A DNA stretch of 34,236 bases from Pseudomonadota bacterium (GTDB lineage: Bacteria; Myxococcota_A; UBA9160; PR03), in NCBI GenBank assembly GCA_003576805.1, contig QEVM01000045.1, forward strand, positions 1 through 34,236, given 5' to 3'. How positions within the stretch are numbered: position 1 is the stretch's first letter; each line of letters opens with the position of its first letter. Under the pieces are notes generated by a model. It searched no databases and had not been told where the DNA came from. It worked only from the letters and a program-made list of their open reading frames with translations. Made by a program: the position numbers and the translations under genes. Below, piece after piece: positions 1-8,484 of the stretch.

Positions 1-667
1 CGCCGTCGTGGCACGTCGCGCAGGCGCCCGTCACGCCCGCGTGGTCGAAGCGCGCGGGACTCCACGCCGCCGACGTGTGGCAGTCCTCGCAGGTGTTCGC
101 GGTGACGGGGTGGTGCGCCGTCTTGCCGGTGGCCTGGAATCCGTCGTGGCAGGTGGCGCACGCGCCCGTCACGCTCGCGTGGTCGAAGGCGGCGGGGCTC
201 CACGCCGCCGTCGAGTGGCAGTCCTCGCAGCGGGCCGACGTCGGCACGTGCCGGGCGGGTTTGCCGGGCGCGCGCTGGCCGTCGTGGCAGGTCGCGCACG
301 ACGCCGTGCTCGTCGCATGATCGAAGCGGACCGGCGTCCACGCGCGCGTGTCGTGGCAGTCGGCGCACGCGTTCGTGCTCGGAATGTGCTCCGCCGTCTT
401 CATCGTGATCGCGCGCGACGCGTTCGAGCCGTGGCACGCGACGCAGTCGTGCGGTGTGCCCTCGAAGCGGCCTTGCACGTGACAGCTCTCGCACTCGAGG
501 CGCGCGTGCGCGCCGGTGAGCGGGAATCCGCTGCGCAGGTGATCGAACGGCTGGGCGCTCGCGGCGGACGCGACGGCGACGAGCGCGAGCGCGACGAGCC
601 GCGCCGCGCGCAGGGTGCGCGCGCGCCACGGGCCTCTCCTGCATCGCGGCGCACGAACGGCCGCCAA
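1..667 (-). CDS. Multihaem c-type cytochrome, C-terminus cut by left edge
   Basis: The minus-strand frame carries eight CXXCH haem c motifs in about 222 codons: CESCH, CVACH, CADCH, CATCH, CEDCH, CATCH, CEDCH, CATCH in protein order. Distal-histidine candidates sit in FDH motifs that recur before CATCH. From the middle the protein is a repeated module (CEDCH-AAWSP-FDHA-CATCHDG), as in the doubled-CXXCH/cytochrome c3-like superfamily. The N-terminus has an Arg-rich stretch, then a hydrophobic segment ending ASAASAQ, a signal peptide for periplasmic haem attachment. I chose the TTG at 667 because GAGGGGGAG lies just upstream and all of the signal peptide is kept; a GTG at 736 and a CTG at 613 are alternatives. 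The protein runs off the window, so the total haem number is unknown. Role inferred: periplasmic or extracellular electron transfer. It is probably separately transcribed, given the 295 bp upstream gap. Confidence 0.75.
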   Translation of the reverse strand, partial: MAAVRAPRCRRGPWRARTLRAARLVALALVAVASAASAQPFDHLRSGFPLTGAHARLECESCHVQGRFEGTPHDCVACHGSNASRAITMKTAEHIPSTNACADCHDTRAWTPVRFDHATSTASCATCHDGQRAPGKPARHVPTSARCEDCHSTAAWSPAAFDHASVTGACATCHDGFQATGKTAHHPVTANTCEDCHTSAAWSPARFDHAGVTGACATCHDG

Positions 668-763
668 GCGCTCCCCCTCGCGGTCCGGGATCGCTGCCTC
701 GATCGGCCGGACGCGGAGGAACCTTTTCGTGCGCACTCGCGTGTGTCACTTGCGCGTAACCCG

Positions 764-816
764 GCGCGGACGCGAGCGACCGCGCAAGACGCGGTCGCAC
801 TGCGCGTAGTCCGCGC
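764..816. repeat. Nested perfect inverted repeat, possible terminator or operator
   Basis: An inner perfect 9-bp inverted repeat, GCGACCGCG (776-784) and CGCGGTCGC (790-798), has a 5-nt loop. An outer perfect 8-bp pair, GCGCGGAC (764-771) and GTCCGCGC (809-816), encloses it. It lies in the 295-bp gap downstream of the aldo/keto reductase and upstream of the cytochrome start, both minus strand. No T-tract follows on the minus strand, so a canonical intrinsic terminator is not shown. An operator or a Rho-type/hairpin terminator are both possible. Nothing else was recognised in 668-962. Confidence 0.5.
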
Positions 817-962
817 GATCTACCGCAGGGTCGGTGGATCGCGACGGCGCCGCGAGAAGCGACGCCGGACGTCCGCACGCGCCGAGTCGGTCCGCCGACA
901 TCTCGGTGGCGCAAGTGCGAGTCGAAGCGCCACGACGCGTCGGCGCGGAAAACGCGCGCTCT

Positions 963-1952
963 TCAGCGGTTCACCGATCCCATGAACGCCGCCGGATAGC
1001 GCGTGCCGGCGGTGGCGCCGCGCGGGGCCGCGGCGTCGATGCGCGCGAGGTCGGCGGGCGTGAGCGCGATCTCGTTCGCGGCGAGGTTCTGCTCGAGATA
1101 CTTGCGGCGCTTGGTGCCAGGGATCGGCACGATGTCGTCGCCCTGCGCCAGCACCCACGCGAGCGCGAGCTGCGCGGCCGTCACGCCCTTCTCCCTCGCG
1201 ATCTCCTCGACGCGCGCGACGAGGTCGAGGTTCTTCTGGAAGTTCTCGCCCTGGAAGCGCGGCTGGAAGCGCCGGAAGTCGTCGGGCGCGAGGTCCTCGA
1301 AGCGGCGGATCTCGCCGGTCAGGAAGCCGCGCCCGAGCGGGCTGTACGCGACGAAACCGACGCCGAGCTCGCGACACGCGTCGAGGACGCCGTCCTCGGG
1401 ATCGCGCGTCCACAGCGAGTACTCGCTCTGGAGCGCGCTGATCGGGTGCACCGCGCAGGCGCGGCGCAGCGTCGCCGGCGCCGCCTCCGACATGCCGAGG
1501 AAGCGGACCTTGCCCTCGCGCACCAGCTCCGCCATCGCGCCGATCGTCTCCGCGATCGGCGTCTCGGGATCGACGCGGTGCTGGTAGTAGAGGTCGATCA
1601 CGTCGACGCCGAGCCGGCGCAAGCTGCCCTCGCAGGACTCGCGCACGTACTCGGGCCGCCCCGAGATGCCGCGCTTCATCGGATCCGTCGGGTGGCGCGT
1701 GATGCCGAACTTGGTGGCGATCACGAACGCGTCGCGCCGCCCGCGGATCGCGCGCCCGACCAGCTCCTCGTTGGTGTAGGGGCCGTACATGTCGGCGGTG
1801 TCGAGGAAGTTGCAGCCGAGCGCGAGCGCGCGGTCGATCGTCGCGAGCGACTCCGCGTCGTCGCGCGCGCCGTAGAACTCCGACATGCCCATGCAGCCGA
1901 GCCCCTGCGCGGACACGACGAGGCCCTGGTTCCCGAGGCGGCGTTGCTGCAT
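963..1952 (-). CDS. Aldo/keto reductase, AKR13-like
   Basis: A 329-residue NADPH-dependent oxidoreductase of (beta/alpha)8 fold, expected to be cytoplasmic. The opening [20 protein letters not shown] and [12 protein letters not shown] are typical of the YakC/AKR13 group. The catalytic tetrad is visible: Asp51 and Tyr56 (LDTADMYG), Lys81 (ATKFG) and His125 (YYQHR). The C-terminal [13 protein letters not shown] segment fits the cofactor phosphate-binding region. The ATG at 1952 has AAGGAG six nucleotides upstream, so the start is well supported; the same frame stays open much further upstream, but that stretch overlaps other genes. It follows the PEP-CTERM gene by 32 nt on the same strand and may be co-transcribed. 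The substrate cannot be told from sequence. Confidence 0.92.
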   Translation of the reverse strand: MQQRRLGNQGLVVSAQGLGCMGMSEFYGARDDAESLATIDRALALGCNFLDTADMYGPYTNEELVGRAIRGRRDAFVIATKFGITRHPTDPMKRGISGRPEYVRESCEGSLRRLGVDVIDLYYQHRVDPETPIAETIGAMAELVREGKVRFLGMSEAAPATLRRACAVHPISALQSEYSLWTRDPEDGVLDACRELGVGFVAYSPLGRGFLTGEIRRFEDLAPDDFRRFQPRFQGENFQKNLDLVARVEEIAREKGVTAAQLALAWVLAQGDDIVPIPGTKRRKYLEQNLAANEIALTPADLARIDAAAPRGATAGTRYPAAFMGSVNR

Positions 1953-1984
1953 GGCGACTCCTTCGCGGACGCGAGGAGTCGAGC

Positions 1985-3034
1985 TTAGGTCCGCCGTTCG
2001 GCGCGCGCCCGGAGCGCGGCGAGCGCGCCGGCGACCGCAGCGGCGAGCCAGGCGGCGGCCGGCTCCGGCGCCGTCGCGTACGCGAGCCCGAAGCTCGGCG
2101 ACTCGGGCGCGGCGGGCGTCGCGATCGCGAAAGGAGTCTCGGGGTCGAGCGTTTCGCTCGCCGGGACGAGCACGAGCGGCACGCCGAGCGCGGCCACGTT
2201 GGCGCGCGCACGCTCGAGCCCGAGCACGTGCACGCTGCCGCCCGCGTACGGCGCGAGGTCGCCGGTCGCTTCGACGACGTCGTAGAGCGCGCCCGCCTCC
2301 CAGATCCAACGCAGCGCGGGCGGCGCCAGCGGGTCGTCGTCCTGCAGCTCGGTCGTGAACAACCAGAAGGTCAGGACGTTCGCGCAGTATTGCGGCGTCG
2401 CGAACGAGCACTGCCCGACCTCCTGGGGCTGCGCGGGATCGAACTCCCACGGCGCGATCGGCGCGACGCCGTCGCCGCTCGAGCTCGCGAGCGCGAGCAG
2501 GAAGTTCCACGAGAGCGCCGCCATCTCGTCGATGAACAGGAAGTCGCGCCGGCCGAAGCTCACGCGAGAATCCGCTTGCGCCGGCAGCGCCGTGAGCTGC
2601 GCGAGCGCGGCGGAGACCGCCTCGTCGTCGGGGATCGCGTCGCCGGACACCCAGCAGTCGGGCTCCGCGCCGGTCGGGCACGTCGCGCCTTCCGCGGCGC
2701 CGAGCTTCAGCGGCAGGTTCGAGGCGGGATCGCGCGGGAGCACACCGAAGAGCGTCACCGGATCGGCCGCGTGCGCGGTCAGGCTTCCGCCCGGCGTGGT
2801 GAGCTGGAGCGTTCCCGGCGCGGTCCGGAAGTCGAGCTGCGGCGCGGCCGCGTCGAGCGCGAAGCTCCCGGTCGGCTCGCCCGGCGCGTTCCAGACCGAA
2901 GTCCACGGCTCCCCGTAGACGTAGGCGGCGACGGGCCGCAGGTCGCCGTCGAGATGGGAGCGCGTCTCGGCGTGCACCGCGGAAGCGGCGCCCGACGCGA
3001 ACACGAAGAGCCATGCGATGGAGACGGAACGCAC
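1985..3034 (-). CDS. Secreted PEP-CTERM-type protein of unknown function
   Basis: A 349-residue protein with a signal peptide (hydrophobic core to about residue 22, cleavage near AVHA-ET). The last 30 or so residues are Pro-Glu-Pro, an alanine-rich hydrophobic helix and a basic tail (APEP, then RARAERR), which is the layout of a PEP-CTERM exosortase sorting signal. The helix is unusually Ala-rich, so the tag is a divergent one. The middle has no fold I recognise; it contains four cysteines, one in PDCW and others in GQCSF and QYCANV, that may form disulphides after export. The start is a GTG at 3034 with no clear ribosome site, so the exact N-terminus is uncertain. It lies between the lytic transglycosylase gene (57 nt upstream) and the aldo/keto reductase gene, all same strand. 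Expected location: outer surface or exopolysaccharide-associated. Confidence 0.75.
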   Translation of the reverse strand: MRSVSIAWLFVFASGAASAVHAETRSHLDGDLRPVAAYVYGEPWTSVWNAPGEPTGSFALDAAAPQLDFRTAPGTLQLTTPGGSLTAHAADPVTLFGVLPRDPASNLPLKLGAAEGATCPTGAEPDCWVSGDAIPDDEAVSAALAQLTALPAQADSRVSFGRRDFLFIDEMAALSWNFLLALASSSGDGVAPIAPWEFDPAQPQEVGQCSFATPQYCANVLTFWLFTTELQDDDPLAPPALRWIWEAGALYDVVEATGDLAPYAGGSVHVLGLERARANVAALGVPLVLVPASETLDPETPFAIATPAAPESPSFGLAYATAPEPAAAWLAAAVAGALAALRARAERRT

Positions 3035-3091
3035 GGCGGCGCACGATACAGCACGCGGTGACGCGCGCGAAACGGCGGGGCCGCGCGCGGG

Positions 3092-4180
3092 CTAGCGCGT
3101 CGCGGCCGCCGGAACCACGCGCGCCTCGGTCTGCTTCGGCAGCGCAGGGTCGAGCACGCCGCTGCGGCGGATCTGGCTCGCGAGACCGAGAACGGTGTCG
3201 ATGTAGGCGTCGGAGCGGTTGTAGTGCCAGATGATCTGGCGCTTCTTGTCGCGGCGGATGCCGGGCTTCCAGCCGTGGCTCGCGAGGAAGCGCGCCGCCG
3301 AGGCGGCCGCGTCGGCCGGCTGGTAGAGCGACACGCGCCCGTCGCCGTCGCCGTCGGTGCCGAAGGCGAAGTAGTTCATGGGCAGGAACTGGACGTAGCC
3401 GAAGGCGCCGGCGCCCGAGCCGCGCAGCGCGATCGGGTCGATGCCCTCCTGGCGCGCGAGCTCGAAGGTCGCGATCACCTGCGGATAGAAGATGCCCTCG
3501 AGGTAGCGCGCGCGGGAGCGCACGCGCTCGGCCAGCTCTTCCTCGATCGAGCCGTCGGCGTCGGTGTTGCGGGCGAGGTTGCGCGCGACGTTGCGCGGCT
3601 CGTTCGCCATCGCGAGGCGCGCGAGACGGTGCAGCACCATCGAGCGGCCCGTGTTGCGGCCGCAGTGCGTCTCGACGTGCATGATCGCGGCGACGACCGC
3701 CGCGTCGACGCCGTGCAGCAGCTCGGCGCGGTTGAGGTCGGGGGCGTGCGCGGCGGCGCAGCGCTCGGCCTGCGCGACGCTGCTCGCGCGCAGGAAGCCG
3801 CGGTACATCGCGTGCGACTCGCGCGGGTTGAGCCCGAAGAGCAGGCCGTCGAAGGCCGGCATGCGCGCATCGGCGAACGCGCGCGCGGCGGCGCGCTCCG
3901 AGATGCCGTCTTCGACCAGCTTGTCCACCAGCCAGCTCCAGCCCTTCGCACGCATCTCGGCGCGGTCGGCCGGATCCGCGGGCCGATCGTCGAAGGGGCG
4001 CGCCACGCGCGGCCGCGGCGCGGGCACGGAGACGACGCGCACCGGCTCGGACGCGACCGCGGGCGCGCGGCGTGCGCTCTTCTTCGCGGGCGGCGGCGAC
4101 GACGCGCACGAGAGCACGAGCGCAATCGAGGCGATGAGCGCTCCCGTTCGAACGGGGACGGGAGCGGAGCAACGTGCCAT
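3092..4180 (-). CDS. Lytic murein transglycosylase B-like lipoprotein
   Basis: A 362-residue MltB/Slt35-family enzyme that cleaves the MurNAc-GlcNAc bond in peptidoglycan, forming 1,6-anhydro ends. The N-terminus is a lipoprotein signal with lipobox LVLSC (Cys25), so membrane anchoring in the periplasm is expected. A Pro/Ala-rich linker follows to about residue 70. The catalytic glutamate is Glu170 in [15 protein letters not shown], which matches the family pattern VETxxGRNTG. [14 protein letters not shown] matches the EF-hand calcium site described in Slt35, and [13 protein letters not shown] matches the conserved substrate-binding segment. The ATG at 4180 has GAGGT six nucleotides upstream, giving a well-formed signal peptide; the open frame continues upstream but without a signal. 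It is divergent from nagB and first of three same-strand genes. Confidence 0.93.
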   Translation of the reverse strand: MARCSAPVPVRTGALIASIALVLSCASSPPPAKKSARRAPAVASEPVRVVSVPAPRPRVARPFDDRPADPADRAEMRAKGWSWLVDKLVEDGISERAAARAFADARMPAFDGLLFGLNPRESHAMYRGFLRASSVAQAERCAAAHAPDLNRAELLHGVDAAVVAAIMHVETHCGRNTGRSMVLHRLARLAMANEPRNVARNLARNTDADGSIEEELAERVRSRARYLEGIFYPQVIATFELARQEGIDPIALRGSGAGAFGYVQFLPMNYFAFGTDGDGDGRVSLYQPADAAASAARFLASHGWKPGIRRDKKRQIIWHYNRSDAYIDTVLGLASQIRRSGVLDPALPKQTEARVVPAAATR

Positions 4181-4335
4181 GGACGGACCTCGTTGGGGGG
4201 CCTGCCAGGCGTTATCGACGGTCGGGTCTCGGGGTTGACCGAAGGAGGCGGCATCTTGCCATCGCGCGGCTCGTCGCGTCAAGGCGTACCATGCCCGGCC
4301 GCGGGCGGCGCAACACGCTGGGTCGGGAGGACGAT
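4181..4335. promoter_or_regulatory. Divergent intergenic region between lytic transglycosylase and nagB
   Basis: These 155 bp separate two divergently read cell-wall/amino-sugar genes and must hold both promoters. A TTGACC hexamer is at about 4235-4240 in the plus direction, but I see no matching -10 at good spacing. No operator was recognised. The pairing of a peptidoglycan-cleaving enzyme and an amino-sugar deaminase across one promoter region is suggestive of shared control, which is inference only. Confidence 0.3.
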
Positions 4336-5103
4336 GTGCGGATCGTGATCGAGTCGAGTGCAGAGGCGGGCGCTGCGTTCGCGGCGCAGTGGGTGGCGCG
4401 ACAAGCCGTGCGGCGGCCCGAGTGCGTGCTCGCGCTCGCAGCGGGCTCGACCATGCTGCCCGTCTACGCGGCGATCGCGGCCGCGCACGCCGGCAACGGC
4501 GGCTTGTTCACGCGCTGTCGCGCCTTCGATCTCGACGAGTACGTCGGACTCGCCGGGGACGACCCGCGCAGCTTTCGGCACTTCGTCCGCAGTCACTTCA
4601 CGGCGCGGGTGGGCATCGCCGACGCCGCGCACGACGCGCCGAACGGCCTCGCGGTCGACCTCGAGGCCGAGTGCGCGCGCTACGAGGCCGCCATCGAGGC
4701 CGCCGGCGGCCTCGACGTCGCGGTGCTCGGTCTCGGCCGCAACGGGCATCTCGCCTTCAACGAGCCGGGCGTCTCGCTCGCGGGACGCACGCGCGTCGAG
4801 GTGCTGATGCGCAGCGAGGTGCTCGAGTTCGGCGAGCCGAGCCCGCTGCCGCGCGTCGCGATCACGATGGGCGTCGGCACGATCCTCGCGGCGCGCCGCT
4901 GTCTCGTCCTGGCCTTCGGCTCGCACAAGGAGCGAGCGGTCGCCGAGATGCTGGAGGGCGCCGTGACGTCGATGGTGCCGGCGTCGGCGCTCCAGCTCCA
5001 CTCCGACACGACGGTCGTGCTCGACGACGCCGCCGCCGCGCTGCTCGTGAACGCCGCGCACTACCGCGAGGCGGAGGCGCTGCGGCGCGAGATGGGATGG
5101 TGA
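4336..5103 (+). CDS. nagB: Glucosamine-6-phosphate deaminase
   Basis: A 255-residue NagB-family enzyme converting glucosamine-6-phosphate to fructose-6-phosphate and ammonia in the cytoplasm, for amino-sugar catabolism or wall recycling. Seen: LAAGSTMLPVY phosphate-binding loop (usually GSTPLGLY), FDLDEYVGL with the catalytic Asp67 position, and LGLGRNGHLAFNEPG with Asn136, His138 and Glu143. Asn at 136, instead of the Asp of the E. coli enzyme, also occurs in Bacillus-type NagB, so it does not argue against activity. The GTG at 4336 is chosen because GGGAGG lies five nucleotides upstream and RIVIESSAEAG matches where family members begin; the frame is open further upstream. The stop overlaps the 2OG oxygenase start by 7 nt, so translational coupling is likely. 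Confidence 0.92.
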   Translation: MRIVIESSAEAGAAFAAQWVARQAVRRPECVLALAAGSTMLPVYAAIAAAHAGNGGLFTRCRAFDLDEYVGLAGDDPRSFRHFVRSHFTARVGIADAAHDAPNGLAVDLEAECARYEAAIEAAGGLDVAVLGLGRNGHLAFNEPGVSLAGRTRVEVLMRSEVLEFGEPSPLPRVAITMGVGTILAARRCLVLAFGSHKERAVAEMLEGAVTSMVPASALQLHSDTTVVLDDAAAALLVNAAHYREAEALRREMGW

Positions 5104-6101
5104 GCGCCGCGCCGGACGCCGCCGCGCCGGTCCCGGTGATCGACGTCGGCGCGCTCACCGGCGCGGGCGGCGACCCGCGCGAGGCGGCGCGCGCGATCGG
5201 CCACGCGTGCCGCACGCACGGCTTCTTCCAGATCGTGAACCACGGCGTCGACGCCGCGCTCGAGCGACGGCTCTTCGCGTGCGCGCGCGAGTTCTTCGCG
5301 TGGCCCGACGCGCGCAAGGCCGAGATCGCGATGGCGCGCGGCGGGCGCGCGTGGCGCGGCTGGTTCCCGCTCGGCGCGGAGCTGACGTCGGGCCGCCCCG
5401 ATTGGAAGCAAGGCGTCTACTTCGGCGCCGAGCTCGACGCGTCGCACCCGCGCGTGCGCGCCGGCACGCCGCTGCACGGCGCCAACCTGTTCCCCGCGAT
5501 CCCCGGCTTCCGCGACACGGTGCGCGCCTGGATCGACGCGATGACGGCGCTCGGCCACGCGCTGCTGCGCGGCATCGCGCTCTCGCTCGCGCTGCCCGCC
5601 GACTGGTTCGCGCGCTACACGGCCGACCCGACCGTCCTGTTCCGCATCTTCGAGTATCCCGAGATTCCGCGCGACGCCGCCGAGCCGGCGTGGAGCGTCG
5701 GCGAGCACACCGACTACGGCGTGCTCACGATCCTGCTCCAGGACGACGCGGGCGGGCTCGAGGTGAAGGCCGGCGGGCGCTGGACGCCGGCGCCGCCGAT
5801 CCCGGGCGCGTTCGTGTGCAACATCGGCGACATGCTCGACCGCATGACCGGCGGCCTGTATCGCTCGACGCCGCACCGCGTGCGCAACACGGCGAGCCGC
5901 AGCCGCCTCTCGTTCCCGTTCTTCTTCGATCCGAGCTGGGACGCCGTCGTGCAGCCGATCCCCGGCTGCGCGCCGGCGCACGACGACGCGGGCCAACGCT
6001 GGGATCGCGCGAGCGTGCACGCCTGGACCGGAACCTACGGCGAGTACCTGCTCGCCAAGGTGTCGAAGGTGTTCCCCGAGCTCGGGCGCGAGGTGCTCTG
6101 A
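5097..6101 (+). CDS. 2-oxoglutarate/Fe(II) oxygenase, isopenicillin N synthase family
   Basis: A 334-residue cytoplasmic non-haem iron dioxygenase. The N-terminal DIOX_N-like part holds VPVIDVGAL and HGFFQIVNHGV, typical of the family. The iron triad is visible: His204 and Asp206 (EHTDYGVLTIL) and His260 (STPHRV). The 2-oxoglutarate-binding Arg-x-Ser is Arg270/Ser272 (SRLSFPFF). The pattern GDMLDRMTGGLYRSTPHRV is strongly conserved in plant- and bacterial-type IPNS-like oxygenases. Substrate unknown; related enzymes hydroxylate or desaturate small molecules. The start ATG at 5097 overlaps nagB by 7 nt; GTG at 5100 is the alternative. It sits between nagB and a hydrolase plus P450, hinting at a small-molecule oxidative pathway, but nagB may be there by chance. 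Confidence 0.9.
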   Translation: MVSAAPDAAAPVPVIDVGALTGAGGDPREAARAIGHACRTHGFFQIVNHGVDAALERRLFACAREFFAWPDARKAEIAMARGGRAWRGWFPLGAELTSGRPDWKQGVYFGAELDASHPRVRAGTPLHGANLFPAIPGFRDTVRAWIDAMTALGHALLRGIALSLALPADWFARYTADPTVLFRIFEYPEIPRDAAEPAWSVGEHTDYGVLTILLQDDAGGLEVKAGGRWTPAPPIPGAFVCNIGDMLDRMTGGLYRSTPHRVRNTASRSRLSFPFFFDPSWDAVVQPIPGCAPAHDDAGQRWDRASVHAWTGTYGEYLLAKVSKVFPELGREVL

Positions 6102-6136
6102 TCGCGGCGTAGAATGCCGCGCGAGGAGAGTGACGC

Positions 6137-7327
6137 ATGCCCCACGCGCTCGGTGCGAAGCGCCCGTTCGGCTACGGCTTCTGGCCGCTGCCGGAGGACG
6201 AGCCGAAGGTCGCCGTGCGGCGCGAGGACGTGCGGCTCGTGACGCCCGACGGCGCGCTGGTGCGCGGCCTGCTCTGGACGCCGCCCGCGGGCACGCCGTG
6301 GAAGACCGCCGTCGTGCTGACGCACCCGCGCGGCGACTTCTCGGTGCACTACGCCTGCCCGCTGCTCGCGGCGGCGGGCTACGCCGCGTTCGGCTTCGGC
6401 ACGCGCTACCTCAACAACGACACCGACTGCCTGCACGAGGCGCTCGTCGCGGACGTGAAGACGGCCGCCGACGAGATGCGCCGGCGCGGCGCGGAGCACG
6501 TCGTGCTGCTCGGCAACTCGGGCGGCGGCTCGCTGATGGCGCTGGTGCAGAAGGAGACGCAGTGCGGCGACGGCTTCGTCGCGATCGCCGCGCACCCGGG
6601 CGAGGGCGTCTTCATGATGCAGGCGATCGACCCGTCGGTCGCCGACGAGCGCGATCCGCTGTCGGTCGTGCCCGAGCTCGACATGTACGACCCGCGCAAC
6701 GGCTGGCGCCCGTGGCCCGCCCCGTGCCGTTACGAACGCGGCTGGCTCGCCGCCTACCGCGACGCCCAGCGCGCGCGCGTGGCGCGCATCGACGCGATCG
6801 CGCGCGAGGCGATCGAGGCGTCGGCGCGCGCCGCCGAGATGGGCCGCTCGATCGACAGGAACGCCGAGCCGAACGAGTGGCGCGCCTGGCGCAAACGGGC
6901 GGTGCACCAGCCGACGCTCGTGATCCACCGCACGCTCGCCGACCCCGCGTACCTCGACCCGACGATCGACCCCGACGACCGCCCGCCGGGCTCGCTGTTC
7001 GCGTTTCCCGACCCGTTCGACGCGAACTACGCGCGGCTCGGACTGGCGCGCACGATGACGCCGCGCGGCTGGCTCTCGACGTGGTCCGGCCTCTCGTCGC
7101 ACGCGAGGCTCGCGGAGACGATGCCGCACGTCTGCGTCCCAACCCTGATCCTGCACCCGACCGCCGACACCGAGATCCGCCTGCGGCAAGCGCGCGAGAT
7201 CCGCGACCAGTCGGGCGCGGAGGACCTCGAGTACCACGAGCTGGCGGGCGCGCCGCACTATCTCGAGGGACACCGGCCGGCGGCGATGGAGATCGTCGCG
7301 GCGTGGCTGCGGGAGCGCTTCGCGTGA
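6137..7327 (+). CDS. Alpha/beta hydrolase
   Basis: A 396-residue alpha/beta-hydrolase-fold protein without a signal peptide. The nucleophile elbow is GNSGGGS (Ser128), the acid is probably Asp344 in LHPTADTEI, and the general base is His374 in [10 protein letters not shown] large insertion between about residues 150 and 300, rich in charged and Trp residues, would form the cap/lid and is longer than in small esterases. The sequence before strand 3, [21 protein letters not shown], gives an HPRGD in place of the usual HGxG oxyanion motif. The ATG at 6137 is preceded by GAGGAGAG at good spacing. The stop overlaps the P450 GTG start (GTGA), so the two are translationally coupled, and the pair may act on one substrate. 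Confidence 0.87.
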   Translation: MPHALGAKRPFGYGFWPLPEDEPKVAVRREDVRLVTPDGALVRGLLWTPPAGTPWKTAVVLTHPRGDFSVHYACPLLAAAGYAAFGFGTRYLNNDTDCLHEALVADVKTAADEMRRRGAEHVVLLGNSGGGSLMALVQKETQCGDGFVAIAAHPGEGVFMMQAIDPSVADERDPLSVVPELDMYDPRNGWRPWPAPCRYERGWLAAYRDAQRARVARIDAIAREAIEASARAAEMGRSIDRNAEPNEWRAWRKRAVHQPTLVIHRTLADPAYLDPTIDPDDRPPGSLFAFPDPFDANYARLGLARTMTPRGWLSTWSGLSSHARLAETMPHVCVPTLILHPTADTEIRLRQAREIRDQSGAEDLEYHELAGAPHYLEGHRPAAMEIVAAWLRERFA

Positions 7328-8484
7328 CGGCCGCGCCGCGCGCGACGGAAGGCGTCGACTTCGCGAGCGCGCAGCTTCCGGGCCGCGCGCTCCACGACCT
7401 GCTCGCGCGCGCACGCGAGGCCGGCGGACTCGCGAACGCGAAGCTCGCGGGCCTGCCCGCGCGGCTGCTCACGCGCTTCGACGACGTGCGCGCCTTCCTC
7501 GCCGACGAGGAGCGCTTCCCCGGCGGCCCGATCTTCCGCTCGCGCGCCGTCGCGCGCTTCGTCGAGCGCGACCTGGTCCCGCTCGCGCACGAGATCGTCG
7601 ACCGCTTCGCGGCGCGCGGCGAAGCCGACCTCGTCGCGGAGCTCACGAGCGTGCTGCCGTTCCACGCGATCAGCCGCAAGCTCGGCCTGCCGCAGGGCAG
7701 CGAGGCGCAGCAGCTCGGATGGGCGCGCGACACGCTCTCCTACCCGGTCACGCCCGAGCGCGCGCTCGCCGCGCGCGCCGCCGTGACGCGCTTCCTCGAG
7801 CCGATCGTCGCCGAGCGCCGCGCGAACCCCGGCGACGACGTGCTCTCCCACCTCCTCGGCGCCGAGCACGACGGCGTGCGCATGAGCGACGAGGAGGTGT
7901 TCGCCCACGTGCGGCTGCTCTACGCGGTCGGCGCGAGCACGACGAGCGACGGCATGAGCAGTCTCTTCTGGGCGCTGCTCACGGTGCCGGGCCTGCTCGA
8001 GCGCGCGCAGGCGGATCCCGCCGTGCGGCCGCGCATCGTGCGCGAGATCCTGCGCTGCGAGCCGCCCGTCTCGGTGCTGCCGCGCATGGCGGTGCACGGC
8101 GGCGACGTCGCCGGCGAGACGCTCGCGCCCGGCGCGTTCGTGCTCGTCGCGCTCGCCGCGGCGAACCGCGACCCCGCGGCGTTCTCGGATCCCGACCGCT
8201 TCGACCCCGACCGGCCCGAGCTCGAGAGCATGAGCTTCGGCCACGGCGAGAAGTTCTGTCCGGGCTCGCACCTCGGACGCCAGCAGCTCGCCGCCGCGCT
8301 GGACGTCGTGCTCGAGCGCTTGCCGGGCCTGCGGCTCCTCGAAGCCGCCGAGCCGGCCGGCGCGATCCTGCGCCGCGTGCCGCGGCTCCGCGTCGCGTGG
8401 GATCCGGCTTCCGCTGGGCGGCGCCGTCAGACCGCGAGCTTCGCCGCGAGCTCGACGCGCGAGCCGACGTCGAGCTTCTCGTAG
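7324..8484 (+). CDS. Cytochrome P450, apparently lacking the helix C segment
   Basis: A 386-codon soluble bacterial P450. Seen: I-helix oxygen-activation motif VGASTTSD (residues 202-209), ExxR as Glu241/Arg244 (REILRCEPP), and the haem-thiolate loop [11 protein letters not shown] with Cys312. The fold normally ends at RLRVAWDP (about residue 360); about 26 further residues overlap the 3' end of the convergent luxR gene by 58 nt and look like read-through to the first stop. Between ERFPGGPIF (about residue 71) and RSRAVARF there is a direct join. Relatives have some 30-40 residues here, including the (H/W)xxxR of helix C that binds a haem propionate. This is an in-frame deletion, not a frameshift. 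The enzyme may be impaired or may be a divergent or misassembled form. Start GTG overlaps the hydrolase stop. Confidence 0.85.
   Translation: MTAAPRATEGVDFASAQLPGRALHDLLARAREAGGLANAKLAGLPARLLTRFDDVRAFLADEERFPGGPIFRSRAVARFVERDLVPLAHEIVDRFAARGEADLVAELTSVLPFHAISRKLGLPQGSEAQQLGWARDTLSYPVTPERALAARAAVTRFLEPIVAERRANPGDDVLSHLLGAEHDGVRMSDEEVFAHVRLLYAVGASTTSDGMSSLFWALLTVPGLLERAQADPAVRPRIVREILRCEPPVSVLPRMAVHGGDVAGETLAPGAFVLVALAAANRDPAAFSDPDRFDPDRPELESMSFGHGEKFCPGSHLGRQQLAAALDVVLERLPGLRLLEAAEPAGAILRRVPRLRVAWDPASAGRRRQTASFAASSTREPTSSFS

Noticed and set aside
600-640. GTG at 629 (minus) with a strong AGGAGAGG just upstream as the cytochrome start
   Set aside because: It is out of frame with the CXXCH motifs by two bases. 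A sequencing frameshift cannot be excluded, but the in-frame TTG at 667 explains the signal peptide.
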